From positions 6,120 to 70,119 of the forward strand of contig CAZWRN010000004.1 in the NCBI GenBank assembly GCA_964636275.1: DNA of 64,000 nt, in the 5' to 3' direction. Below the pieces are notes generated by a model. The model had not been told where the DNA came from. It ran no database searches and saw only the letters and a program-made list of their open reading frames with translations. The position numbers were made by a program, and so were the translations under genes. Numbering within the stretch: position 1 is the first letter of the stretch; the number at the start of each line of letters is the position of its first letter. This stretch comes from CAZWRN01 sp964636275 (GTDB lineage: Bacteria > Patescibacteriota > Microgenomatia > Daviesbacterales > UBA10151). Shown here piece after piece: positions 17,891 to 27,098 of the stretch.

Positions 17891-19658
17891 GTTTTTTCTC
17901 CTTATAGGCAACCCATCCCAAAAGTCCCAGTATCAAAACAGCAACTATTGTTGAAATATTTCCCATGGTTCGGATTGGGGTATTTTCCAAATGAACATCA
18001 ACTACATAATTCCCTGGAGGTAATTTAAATGTAATGAGTCCTAAACAAAATTCCTGACCCCGGCAATCATCATTCCAATGATCAATAACCCAATATGTTT
18101 TGACTACTTTTGCCAAATCATCATTTTGAGCAACTTTCACAGTCATTCCAGGAAAATCAAATAATGGTAACCTCACCAAAGTGTCTTCAGTCACATTGAT
18201 AAATCCATGTTGCCAGTCACTACCTTTATACCAGTTTCCGACTTGAGCTTGACCTTCTAAAATCTCTGGTTTCTCCGGTGCAGCTTGAATTGGTGGCAAC
18301 TCTGCATAAATCGGTAGATAATCAAAAATACTAATCGTTAACTGTTTATTCCAAGAAGTCCCGGAAAATTTTTCCTGATCAGTAATTTTTTTCCAATCAT
18401 GACCCTGGAAAAATGACAAATGAAGTGCCATCACACCCACTATCACTATAACACCTAAAAGATATTCAGCTTTTATTTTTCCAAACAGCTTTAGCTTAAT
18501 ATCCTCAGTATAAAAGATAGCAATCCCTCCCAAAACGCTAAGAAGAAAAACACTGTCAGACAAAAAACGCCAAGGGAACTGTAAATAAGCCAAAAATGGT
18601 AGCTTCTCCCAAATAAAAGAGGATTTTTGGTGAATCATAAACAAAACAAACAAAGCCAAACTAAATAATATTAGTGTTACAGCTGATAACTTTGGGTGTT
18701 TTTTAAACTGGACCAAAGCCAGCAATACAGCAACCAATGAAAACAGCGCATGAATCTGACCTGTTGAAAGTGACATCCCATCCCATGGACCCCAGACAGA
18801 TGATCCATACCCCCAATAATTGGAAACAAACAATTGATACAAAGATGCAAAATGCATCCGGTAATCAAAATATCCACCTATTATCGTTTCCAAATGGACA
18901 AATGGTCTTTCCACAATAACTGGAAATATAAAAAACCCGGCTAATAATATACCTAAGACACCAAAACCAGCCAGCCAACCTATCAATTTCACCCTTTTCT
19001 CTAAAACCAACCAAATTAATCCCCAGACAGCAGCCAAGGGTAAAAAAATCAACGGCATCAGATTGTGTGTCATGATTAATCCTCCGACTGAAAGAGCCAA
19101 AAAAATACCATACTTTTTTTGCTTGGTTTTTATAAACTGATAGATTGACCAAAAAATAAAGGGATAAAAACTCATCGCCCAATATTCACTCATCGCACCT
19201 CTGACATAAACATTGGCAGCTTTATATGGAGCATATGTATATAAAACAGCAGCTACAAAGGCCGGCCATTTCCCCAGCCAACTTTTTATAAAAAGATACA
19301 TCCCCAATCCCCCAACTACAAACCCCAGCCCAAACATAATCTTAGTAACATCGATAAATTGCACCCCCAACTGAGCAATTGATGTCCCTACATAGTAAGG
19401 ACTCGGCGGATAAAAATTGAATTGCGGATACCCATATTGATATCCCATATCGGGAATCCATCGGCATGGGATCTGCAGATCTTTAAAACATTTATCCATC
19501 TGCTGAAACCTAAAAGCCTGAATATCATCATGCATCGAATATAAACCTGGCTGAACCAAATTTATAAATGATGGGACTATAATCAAACAAAGCAACAAAA
19601 AAAGTCTGTTACTTTTAATAAAGTTCTTTAATTTGTCCCCGGCTGTCTGACTACTCAT
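17874..19658 (-). CDS. PTPS-related/YfhO-like polytopic membrane protein (tandem paralogue)
   Basis: A 594-residue relative of the downstream gene 16184-17890. It shares YSMHDDIQAFRF, IPCRWIPDMGYQYGYPQFNFY and APYKAANVYVRGAMSEY in the same order, followed by about ten helices and the same C-terminal beta domain (FPGMTVKV, LPPGNYVVDV) and final helix. The pair looks like an old tandem duplication. The ATG overlaps the upstream stop by 4 nt (ATGA), and the 3' end overlaps the next gene by 17 nt. The HDD loop after helix 1 is the likely catalytic region by analogy with GT-C enzymes. Confidence 0.75.
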   Translation of the reverse strand: MSSQTAGDKLKNFIKSNRLFLLLCLIIVPSFINLVQPGLYSMHDDIQAFRFQQMDKCFKDLQIPCRWIPDMGYQYGYPQFNFYPPSPYYVGTSIAQLGVQFIDVTKIMFGLGFVVGGLGMYLFIKSWLGKWPAFVAAVLYTYAPYKAANVYVRGAMSEYWAMSFYPFIFWSIYQFIKTKQKKYGIFLALSVGGLIMTHNLMPLIFLPLAAVWGLIWLVLEKRVKLIGWLAGFGVLGILLAGFFIFPVIVERPFVHLETIIGGYFDYRMHFASLYQLFVSNYWGYGSSVWGPWDGMSLSTGQIHALFSLVAVLLALVQFKKHPKLSAVTLILFSLALFVLFMIHQKSSFIWEKLPFLAYLQFPWRFLSDSVFLLSVLGGIAIFYTEDIKLKLFGKIKAEYLLGVIVIVGVMALHLSFFQGHDWKKITDQEKFSGTSWNKQLTISIFDYLPIYAELPPIQAAPEKPEILEGQAQVGNWYKGSDWQHGFINVTEDTLVRLPLFDFPGMTVKVAQNDDLAKVVKTYWVIDHWNDDCRGQEFCLGLITFKLPPGNYVVDVHLENTPIRTMGNISTIVAVLILGLLGWVAYKEKKHATKD

Positions 19659-21196
19659 TTAATAGTTGCTCCCTCTTTATATATCACTCTAAACAGCATT
19701 GTTGCTTCTTGAAAACCATCTTCAGAGACAACTTTTGGATAAGTTTTAATAAGTTCTAAATTTTCACCAAATTTTGATTCCTGAGATTTATTGGCCACAA
19801 AAAAAGTTGGGTGTTCTTTGGCGGCATTATTTAGTTGTGCCGAAGGAGAACTTATACTTGGAATATAAGCAATACGTCGATTTTTATCAGTATATATTTG
19901 TAAGCCTTCCGGCAATGTACCAAATCCTCCATCAGTCCCAACTACAATATCTTGATTCACACTTTGTTGATGCAGATAATCTGCAATTTCCTTTAATCCA
20001 AAACCTGCCGTCCACTGACGAAGATAACCATTCTTTTCAACCCTCGGCATAGGTGTATTTTCTATATCAAAATGCAAATAATACAGATAATAACCCGGCC
20101 AAACCAGCATAATTAATGTAATTATTCCAAAAACTAACTTAAATGATATTCTCTTCATGGCCAACTGTACAACCTGATCGATGCCGAAGGCTGCAAAGAT
20201 TGTAAAATAGGTCACCGAAAATAAAATATAACGAGCAGTAAATGTTCGAAGTAAAGCCATCTCAATAAATAACGGAATAAAACTAATCAGTAAAATCGCC
20301 ATCAGATAAATATTTTTACGTATAATCGACAAAACAATACCCATACTAAGGAAGATTAAAAAAGGGTAACCCAAAAGTTTGGGGAACCAATCAGATAAGT
20401 CACCCAGATGCGGTATAAATGGATCCCAGGGCCTGAAAATTATGTCAAGAGGCGACAAAACATAATCCTGATTGCGGGAATTCAAACTAGAAAAACTTGG
20501 CCCAAGCCGTAAAATATTGTATATAGCCATCGCAATGACCAATGCGATCAGCCACAATAAAGCCAGTTTTAAAATCCGTCCTTGTCTATTGGCTGCCTTA
20601 AAATTTAGAGTTATAGCAGTAAAAGGTACTGTCAGAATAGTAAAAAAAGCCGGTGTTTTGGTCAAAAGGGCACCTCCCAATAAATAGCCGAGTATCATAG
20701 CCAGATCAAATCGCGGGTGGCGGATCAAAAGAAAAGCCAAATAGATCGACCAAACAGAAAAAGCAGTCAGCATCGAATCTGCCAAAGCCATCCGATCAAA
20801 AAACACAAAAAAAGGAGTAACAACGTACAAAAAAACTGACCACAAAGCTACACGTCCAGAGATTAAAGTTTTACTCAACATAAATAACCCCAGCAACGTG
20901 ATAAAACCAGACCCGACAGATAAAATTCTTCCGGCAAACAAGGGATCATTAAAGACTTTAAAAACTGGCATCATGACCCACATAAACAAGGGAGTTTTTC
21001 CATCCATCAAAGGCAAAAATCGCAAAGTTGGTTCAGATTTCATCACCTGAGCCCAACGAATGTAGATCGCCTCATCGGCAAACACCGGCAAAAGGGTCAG
21101 ATTTGGTAAACGAAGAATAAAATAAGCCAATACCAGTAATCCCAGTAAAAGCAAACTTATATAATTTTTTTGTAAATAACTTATAACTTTTGACAT
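19655..21196 (-). CDS. GT39/ArnT-like membrane glycosyltransferase
   Basis: About 513 residues. The first helix is followed by FADEAIYIRWAQ near residue 40, which holds the acidic pair of ArnT/PMT enzymes, then DGKTPLFMW and RMALADSML in the third loop, and a set of helices. A soluble C-terminal part has GTDGGFGTLPEG. The ATG at 21196 is taken as start; GTG at 21202 lies inside the heptamer array upstream. The 3' end overlaps the next gene by 4 nt. It would use a polyprenyl-phosphate sugar; the acceptor is unknown. Confidence 0.8.
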   Translation of the reverse strand: MSKVISYLQKNYISLLLLGLLVLAYFILRLPNLTLLPVFADEAIYIRWAQVMKSEPTLRFLPLMDGKTPLFMWVMMPVFKVFNDPLFAGRILSVGSGFITLLGLFMLSKTLISGRVALWSVFLYVVTPFFVFFDRMALADSMLTAFSVWSIYLAFLLIRHPRFDLAMILGYLLGGALLTKTPAFFTILTVPFTAITLNFKAANRQGRILKLALLWLIALVIAMAIYNILRLGPSFSSLNSRNQDYVLSPLDIIFRPWDPFIPHLGDLSDWFPKLLGYPFLIFLSMGIVLSIIRKNIYLMAILLISFIPLFIEMALLRTFTARYILFSVTYFTIFAAFGIDQVVQLAMKRISFKLVFGIITLIMLVWPGYYLYYLHFDIENTPMPRVEKNGYLRQWTAGFGLKEIADYLHQQSVNQDIVVGTDGGFGTLPEGLQIYTDKNRRIAYIPSISSPSAQLNNAAKEHPTFFVANKSQESKFGENLELIKTYPKVVSEDGFQEATMLFRVIYKEGATIK

Positions 21197-21197
21197 A

Positions 21198-21241
21198 ATC
21201 ACTAATCACTAATCACTAATCACTAATCACTAATCACTAAT
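21198..21241. repeat. Perfect heptamer array (ATCACTA)x6
   Basis: Six perfect ATCACTA copies plus two bases lie between two same-strand GT-C genes. The array covers the stop codon and the last codons of the upstream gene (21223-22686), whose C-terminus LVISD is therefore encoded by the repeat. No inverted partner is present here. Confidence 0.95.
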
Positions 21242-22686
21242 ATTTTGTCTCTATCTGATTTTAATATCTGATACCGATCCTTTGCTATACCTTGATCATC
21301 AAGACGAAACTGTTTTGTAATCATGGTAAATGCTTTGACACTACCAAACTGTCCCTCTCTATTAAATAAACGTTTCACATCATCATCCCGTATTTGCCCA
21401 ACCCTCTTACCGCCTGAATACCAAACCGCCGTCGGACCAAAATCGTCATCAATAAAGAAATCGGCATCATAACGCCCCGCTTCAGAAGATAAAATCTGCT
21501 CATCAGAAATATATTTACTCTGATCAATAAACTGCACCCATGCCGAACGTAATTGAAAAAACGCAATGTACAAACCAAATACCACAATAGCAGATGTCAT
21601 TAGATTATTTAAATACAATGACGGTTTAACCCGTTTAACGATAGTCCGGCCTATCAGCTCAACTATTTTTTTCCCAACTGTTAAACTCACAGCAAAAAAA
21701 CAGATGATCATAAAAGGATGAAGCGGAATTAGATGCCAGATTTGCCCTTTGGCTGACAAAACAAACGGACTAAAGAAAGAGATAATAAACACGGGAAAGA
21801 TAAACCACCGTCTATCTGCTTTTTTTATTATAAATAGATACATACCATAAAAGACAGATAATCCGACCCCAAAAACTCCCGGCCAAAACCATTTTCCTAT
21901 TCCATCATGGACATAGGTCTTTGCCAGCTGAAAGTTATCCAAATAAGATGTCTGCACTCCGACACCTGGCAAACCTATCATTAAATACCGATCAAAGAAA
22001 CTTGGATTGGTTAAAACTTGGGAAACCAGCCAGATACCTCCTATCACAAGTAATAAACTACCTCCGGCAACTGCATCCCGCCAGGTATATTTTCTTCCCC
22101 AAAAGACAATAATCAAAGCCGGAATAATAGTAAACGGAATACCTGTCTTTGTCAGTATTAACAATGCCGATGATAACCCAAACCAGATCATCCATTTTGG
22201 ATTGTAACGAGCTTTCCAAGCAGTTAAAAATGTCAGGATAAAAAAGAAAGTCAAAAAAACATCAAGATTGCCAGAACGAGAACGAAATAGAAACCAAAAC
22301 GATGATGCCAACCCGACGGCACTAGTAAATCCAACCGCCCGATTAAACATTGATTTGCCCAAAAAATAGACCGTTATCACGGATAAAAACCCTACTACAG
22401 CCGAGGCAAATCTAACCCCAAATTCACTATAGCCAAATAATATCTCTCCTATCGCAATCAGCCAAAAACCCACAGGAGGATGATCATAATAAGCATTCTG
22501 ATTCCATGTTAAATTAAATAAATCTCCACTTTTTATAATATTACGGGCAATTTCAGCATACCAAGCCTCATCCCAAGATACTAAGCTGGACAATCCAAGA
22601 TTAAAAAAGAAAAACGGTAATAACAAACAAAAAGATGTCAGAATAATATAGTCCGGCCAAAACTGCTGGTGAAAAAGTTTCTTCAT
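21223..22686 (-). CDS. GT39/ArnT-like membrane glycosyltransferase
   Basis: A 487-residue multi-pass protein with SWDEAWYAEIARN after helix 1 (acidic pair near residue 39), YYDHPPVGFWL, and SRSGNLDVFLTFF in the next loop. These match the PMT_2/ArnT pattern in which the first-loop aspartate is catalytic and the HPP segment follows. The C-terminal ~90 residues lie outside the membrane. The final residues are encoded by the heptamer array. Only 3 nt separate it from the DPM-like GT2 gene upstream, which could supply its polyprenyl-phosphate sugar. Confidence 0.8.
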   Translation of the reverse strand: MKKLFHQQFWPDYIILTSFCLLLPFFFFNLGLSSLVSWDEAWYAEIARNIIKSGDLFNLTWNQNAYYDHPPVGFWLIAIGEILFGYSEFGVRFASAVVGFLSVITVYFLGKSMFNRAVGFTSAVGLASSFWFLFRSRSGNLDVFLTFFFILTFLTAWKARYNPKWMIWFGLSSALLILTKTGIPFTIIPALIIVFWGRKYTWRDAVAGGSLLLVIGGIWLVSQVLTNPSFFDRYLMIGLPGVGVQTSYLDNFQLAKTYVHDGIGKWFWPGVFGVGLSVFYGMYLFIIKKADRRWFIFPVFIISFFSPFVLSAKGQIWHLIPLHPFMIICFFAVSLTVGKKIVELIGRTIVKRVKPSLYLNNLMTSAIVVFGLYIAFFQLRSAWVQFIDQSKYISDEQILSSEAGRYDADFFIDDDFGPTAVWYSGGKRVGQIRDDDVKRLFNREGQFGSVKAFTMITKQFRLDDQGIAKDRYQILKSDRDKILVISD

Positions 22687-22689
22687 TAT

Positions 22690-23451
22690 TTAGGCCTTAA
22701 ATTCACTATAAGAACCAGATAGATCATTAACTCGGATCTTAAGCATATCCTGCAAAGCATCCAAAGAATCTCTGATTGCCTGTACCCGCTCACTGCCAAC
22801 ATAATGCCACTCTACTGGAACCTCAGCAATTTTAAATCCAATTTTTTTAGCCAGAAAAAGTGTTTCCACATCAAATCCAGCATTCACAGCAGCTCCTTTT
22901 TTATTAAGATGCTTTTGCCATCTCACCAAAAGCGGCTTAAATACTTTATCAATTGAAGCCCGGTTAAAAGCTTTAAACCCGCACTGGGTATCTTTATATG
23001 GCAAACCAAGCAATATTGTTCTTAAAACAGAAAATCCCCAGGCCATCAGCTTACGGATAGGAGGAGCGCCTTTCCGACCTTTTCTAGATCCAAAAACGAT
23101 ATCATATCCCTTTTCAAACAAAGGCATTAGTTTTTCTATTTCTCTAAGCGGAGTTGCCTGATCCATATCAGTAAAAAGTGCTATCTCCCCTTTACTTTCA
23201 ATCATGCCCGTCATTACAGCAATAGCTTTCCCTCCATGATTATTACGGATCAAACGATAGTTTTTTTTGTTGAGAATAAACTGTTCGATCAGCATTATTG
23301 ACTGATCTTTGGATCCATCATCAACTATAATCACCTCATACTGATATTTTTGTTGTGATAAATAATCATCAACCTCTTTTAAAACTCCATTTTTAAGATT
23401 TTCTTCTTCATTGTACGAGGGAATAACAACTGAAATTAATGGTTGGTTCAT
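22690..23451 (-). CDS. DPM/ALG5-like GT2 polyprenyl-phosphate glycosyltransferase
   Basis: A 253-residue GT-A protein. It has SVVIPSYNEEENL at the N-terminus, IIVDDGSKDQS near residue 41, the DMDQATP metal site near residue 95, and YKDTQCGFKAFNR near residue 155. The last two motifs are typical of ALG5 and DPM1 type enzymes, which load glucose or mannose from a nucleotide sugar onto polyprenyl phosphate. It lacks membrane helices. Its place directly before an ArnT-like gene supports the role of donor-lipid synthase. Whether the sugar is glucose or mannose cannot be read. Confidence 0.85.
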   Translation of the reverse strand: MNQPLISVVIPSYNEEENLKNGVLKEVDDYLSQQKYQYEVIIVDDGSKDQSIMLIEQFILNKKNYRLIRNNHGGKAIAVMTGMIESKGEIALFTDMDQATPLREIEKLMPLFEKGYDIVFGSRKGRKGAPPIRKLMAWGFSVLRTILLGLPYKDTQCGFKAFNRASIDKVFKPLLVRWQKHLNKKGAAVNAGFDVETLFLAKKIGFKIAEVPVEWHYVGSERVQAIRDSLDALQDMLKIRVNDLSGSYSEFKA

Positions 23452-23491
23452 AAGGTATTATTATCTCAGATCGGGCGGGCAAAATGATAGG

Positions 23492-25027
23492 TTAAGGAGC
23501 CTGATCTGCTGGCTGATCCGGCTGATTGTGAACAAGTTTAAACACTTTTACTCCTTCAAAATCCTGTTCAGACTCAATTTTAGTCCATCCAAACGCTGCT
23601 ATTTCATACTTGGGATTGCCAACAGGCTGACAAATCTGATCTTCACAAACCACATAAAGCTGATCGGTAATATCAAAAGGTACTTGTAACGGTTTATGCC
23701 CCTTCGCATCCAATACAAATTGATAGGCAGCATCATAATTGTGTTCAGCAATCAATGCAAAATTAAATGGTTTACCCCCCGCTTGCTGAATAATAAAATC
23801 AGCGATCTTCTCTGTCCGTGTAAATTGGTTGTTAGGTGGCATTCGTAAAGGACTTACTGAAAAGTTGGCAATTATTAGTCCTATTGCCAATATCCATAAT
23901 CCTCCAACAACGACCATAAACCGTTTTGGCAGTCGTGAAGCTAAATACCAACAGGCTCCTAAAAGCAAATAAACAACCGGATTTATAAAACCCAAATAAT
24001 GATCATAAATTGTCTGTTTATACAAAGATAAACCAGCAACACCAATCAACATCCAACTGCTCAAAACAAACAACGGCCAATCAAAACGTTTTCTGGCCAG
24101 CTGAAAAAAGAAACTGACAACCGGTATCAATATCAATAATCCCACTACCCAGCCTAAAAGCTGTATCTGACCGGCAGCATATCTGCCAACCAATGTATCA
24201 AAATAGAGGGTTGGTATCCGACCTAAAGTATTTAAAAAGTTTAGATTGACAGTTGTTTGCCTATCACTAAAAAAAGTCAAAATTGCCCGCGTATTCATCC
24301 AGGGATGACTGGGATTGAGATCAAAAATAATCAAAGGGGACATTAATACTAAAAAAGTAAAAATAGCGACTATGGTCCCTGTCCAAAAATATTTATAGTC
24401 TACCTTTTTCTTAAAATGCAAAAACAGCTCATACAACCACAAAACTCCAGCTATCGGTAACAAAATCAAAGCCAGATAATGCATTTGAACAGCAAACGCC
24501 AACGCCCCGCCTGTAATGATGAAATATAAAAAATTCTTTTTTGCCCGTGCCCAATAAACACCAGCCACTGCTAGTAAGGCAAAAAAAGGAGCCGGATTTG
24601 GATTCCAGGACGATCTAGAATAGATAATATTTACCGGCGAGATAGCATATAAAAAGGCGGCTATAAAAGCTGGTGTTTTTCCAAACCAATTTCTGGCTAA
24701 ATAATAGATCAAGCCAACAGATGCAGTCCCAATCAATGCCACCATTACAGCTGCTGCCAATGGATTTAACCAAAATATCGCCATCGCCAAAGACATCATG
24801 TAGTAATAAAGCGGCCCCAAATACATATTTCCAACCGATGTCGGTGGACCCAAAAGAGGAATATCTCCAGTTGTTAAAATGCGCTTGATCATCAAGGCAT
24901 CACGTCCTTCATCACCTAAAAATGTCATATATCCGTCAATCTTATAAACTCTTAAAAACAGGGTAAAAATAATTAAGGTTATTAATAAAATAAACTCTAA
25001 TCGGTTTTTAGATATCCAGTTTTTCAT
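23492..25027 (-). CDS. GT-C membrane glycosyltransferase with DEGRD / GPPTS / GPLYYY motifs
   Basis: A 511-residue paralogue of 8415-10040 and 45908-47437. After helix 1 it has FLGDEGRDALM, then LLGPPTS and LGPLYYYMM, then SRSSWNPNPAPFF in a later loop. The helices stop near residue 400 and a soluble tail ends in QPDQPADQAP. The D-E pair matches the catalytic position of GT39/ArnT enzymes. Only 4 nt separate it from the DPM-like gene at 25032, so the unit is again a donor-lipid synthase followed by a GT-C transferase. The substrate is unknown. Confidence 0.8.
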   Translation of the reverse strand: MKNWISKNRLEFILLITLIIFTLFLRVYKIDGYMTFLGDEGRDALMIKRILTTGDIPLLGPPTSVGNMYLGPLYYYMMSLAMAIFWLNPLAAAVMVALIGTASVGLIYYLARNWFGKTPAFIAAFLYAISPVNIIYSRSSWNPNPAPFFALLAVAGVYWARAKKNFLYFIITGGALAFAVQMHYLALILLPIAGVLWLYELFLHFKKKVDYKYFWTGTIVAIFTFLVLMSPLIIFDLNPSHPWMNTRAILTFFSDRQTTVNLNFLNTLGRIPTLYFDTLVGRYAAGQIQLLGWVVGLLILIPVVSFFFQLARKRFDWPLFVLSSWMLIGVAGLSLYKQTIYDHYLGFINPVVYLLLGACWYLASRLPKRFMVVVGGLWILAIGLIIANFSVSPLRMPPNNQFTRTEKIADFIIQQAGGKPFNFALIAEHNYDAAYQFVLDAKGHKPLQVPFDITDQLYVVCEDQICQPVGNPKYEIAAFGWTKIESEQDFEGVKVFKLVHNQPDQPADQAP

Positions 25028-25031
25028 AAAC

Positions 25032-25736
25032 TCAGCTTTTGCTAAATTGCAGCTCCTGCCACAACTTCATCATATCAACAAAACTTTTGATTACGACAGC
25101 CAAATTAGCTCCAGTTGGAACTCCATGAATCCGGGGATAGTGATGAACCCCTACTTCAGCAAATTTATAACCTTTTCGTTTGGCTTTGATCAGCATTTCT
25201 ATTTGAGTCACTTTCTCCTCTGAATTTATTGGCATAATCGCTTCAAAAACATTCTTTTTGATCATTTTAAATCCACAGGAATAATCTCGGACATTCAGTC
25301 CTAAGATAATCATCGCCAGCATTTTCCAGCCCCAGGTAAAAATCCGCCGCTGAAAGGGATCGGCTCGATTGAGACGATAACCCAAAATAACATCGGCTTC
25401 ATCTGTCTTTTCAAGCATTTTTTTGACATCATCAAACTTGAATTGACCATCTGAATCAGCAAATACTACCCAGGGGTATTTAGCTTGGGTAAATCCGGTT
25501 TTTAAGGCTCCCCCATAGCCTTTATTTCCCTGGTGATTAATTAAACGAACAGTCGGATATTTTTTCATCAACTCTTCAACCTCAAAAGCTGTCTTATCTT
25601 TTGACCCATCATTAATCACCAGTATCTCCCATTCCAAAGGTAAAGTTTTTAAAACAGCCACTGCATCTTCAACAGTAGATTTAATATTTTTTTCTTCATT
25701 AAACGCCGGAAAAAAAACTGAAAGTGACTTAATCAT
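25032..25736 (-). CDS. DPM-like GT2 polyprenyl-phosphate glycosyltransferase
   Basis: A 234-residue GT-A protein with SVFFPAFNEEKNI, VINDGSKDKT, the metal-binding DSDGQFKFDD near residue 95 and VRDYSCGFKMI near residue 145. The Asp-x-Asp-Gly-Gln form and the CGFK motif place it with dolichyl/polyprenyl-phosphate mannose synthase-like proteins. It has no membrane anchor of its own. It heads a four-gene run of two DPM-like and two ArnT-like genes that reads down to 21223. A heptamer array lies upstream. Confidence 0.85.
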   Translation of the reverse strand: MIKSLSVFFPAFNEEKNIKSTVEDAVAVLKTLPLEWEILVINDGSKDKTAFEVEELMKKYPTVRLINHQGNKGYGGALKTGFTQAKYPWVVFADSDGQFKFDDVKKMLEKTDEADVILGYRLNRADPFQRRIFTWGWKMLAMIILGLNVRDYSCGFKMIKKNVFEAIMPINSEEKVTQIEMLIKAKRKGYKFAEVGVHHYPRIHGVPTGANLAVVIKSFVDMMKLWQELQFSKS

Positions 25737-25806
25737 AGGTAAGTTCTAATTGATCTAATTTCTAATTAATCAAAACAAATCCCAACATATTAATTTCAAA
25801 ATATTC

Positions 25807-25870
25807 TTTGATATTTGATTCTTGATCTTTGATATTGTTTAGGATTTAGAAATTAGTAATCAGAAATTAA
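25807..25870. repeat. Heptamer arrays (TTTGATA-type, then AGAAATT-type)
   Basis: TTTGATA, TTTGATT, CTTGATC, TTTGATA run in register at 25807-25834, followed by AGAAATT, AGTAATC, AGAAATT around 25850-25870. TCTAATT units near 25745-25765 are roughly complementary to the last set. The arrays fill the divergent gap before 25935, which also holds the palindrome GATAGTCACTATC at 25918-25930. Confidence 0.65.
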
Positions 25871-25934
25871 AACAAAGCTACATTCTAGCTAATTTATATG
25901 CTAGCATTAAATGCAGAGATAGTCACTATCAGAT

Positions 25935-27098
25935 ATGAATAAAACACTCAGAGATCTTTCCGTTATCACATTCATTGTAATTGCCCTAACTTTGGCCATC
26001 TGGCTGCCACATTTATTGCGACTAAACGTCTATGGCCTCAACTTTGCCGAAGGATTTAATACTATTTATCGAAATTATGATGGGATGGAATACATCACCA
26101 TAGCTAAAACACTTTATTTTCCTGAGCAAATAAAAAATATCCCCCAGCCACTCCCAGCTATATATTATGCTGCTCATTTTCCAGGTTATTCACTGGCAAT
26201 TTTGGTATTTGCACCTCTGATGGGCTTTTTAAAATCCATGCTATTTGTTGCACTGCTTTTTACTATTTTTTCTGCCTGGATGTTTTATCTGTTGGTCAAA
26301 GATTTCGACCTGACCAAACATCCGCTTTGGCTGACAATATTGTTTTTAATTATTCCTGCCAGATGGCTGATTATTCATTCTGTCGGTTCATCTGAAACGA
26401 TGTTTGGATTTTTCATCATCTCAGCTTTGTATTTTTTAATGAAATATGAAGCCACTCAAAAATGGAAATTCATTTACCTGACCGGATTGATGGGCTTGGG
26501 AGCCCAGATTACCCGGCCTCCAGGAGCGTTACTAGCGATAGCAATTGGAGCCTACTTGCTCTGGAAAATAATAACTACCAAGAAAAATTTTATTGCCCAA
26601 CTTGGCATTACCATATACCGATATCATCCACTCTTACTAATCCCTTTAGCCCTACTTGGAGTATTTGGCTGGTATCAGCTGTCTTATGGTGATTTCTTTG
26701 CTTATTTTAAAACTGGAGATAATATTCACTTGGTATTTCCTCCTTATCAGGTGTTTAATAAAGACTCGTATTGGGTTGGCGAGTTTTGGCTGGAGGACAT
26801 CATATACATTTTCATTTTTGGTTTTTTGGCAGTCATGTATCTATTTAAACAAAAACTTTATCCTTTAGCCTTCTTTGTCTTAACTTATTTGGTTGCGACT
26901 ATTTTTGTTACTCATCGCGATATTTCCCGCTATGCTGCGCCTATATTCCCTTTTGTATTGATAGCATTTGAAAAAGTTTTAGTCAGTAAAGAATTTAAAA
27001 TTGTGATGGCCGTTGTGGGCTTGGCAATCTATCTGTATGCTCAAAATTTCCTGCTAAACAATACAGCTCCCTATCCCAATGTCGAATGGTTTAACTAA
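25935..27098 (+). CDS. PIG-V-like GT-C mannosyltransferase family protein
   Basis: A 387-residue polytopic protein on the plus strand. After helix 1 it shows YRNYDGMEYITIAKTLYF, then AAHFPGYSLAILVFAPL, then VGSSETMFGFF, then ITRPPGAL. The order DG-x-YxxIA, FPxYP-like, SE-xxF and R-xPG is the pattern of the PIG-V/COG5542 mannosyltransferases, which add mannose from polyprenyl-phosphate mannose. It lacks a large extracytoplasmic domain. Its 3' end overlaps the convergent gene 27095-28279 by 4 nt. Confidence 0.7.
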   Translation: MNKTLRDLSVITFIVIALTLAIWLPHLLRLNVYGLNFAEGFNTIYRNYDGMEYITIAKTLYFPEQIKNIPQPLPAIYYAAHFPGYSLAILVFAPLMGFLKSMLFVALLFTIFSAWMFYLLVKDFDLTKHPLWLTILFLIIPARWLIIHSVGSSETMFGFFIISALYFLMKYEATQKWKFIYLTGLMGLGAQITRPPGALLAIAIGAYLLWKIITTKKNFIAQLGITIYRYHPLLLIPLALLGVFGWYQLSYGDFFAYFKTGDNIHLVFPPYQVFNKDSYWVGEFWLEDIIYIFIFGFLAVMYLFKQKLYPLAFFVLTYLVATIFVTHRDISRYAAPIFPFVLIAFEKVLVSKEFKIVMAVVGLAIYLYAQNFLLNNTAPYPNVEWFN

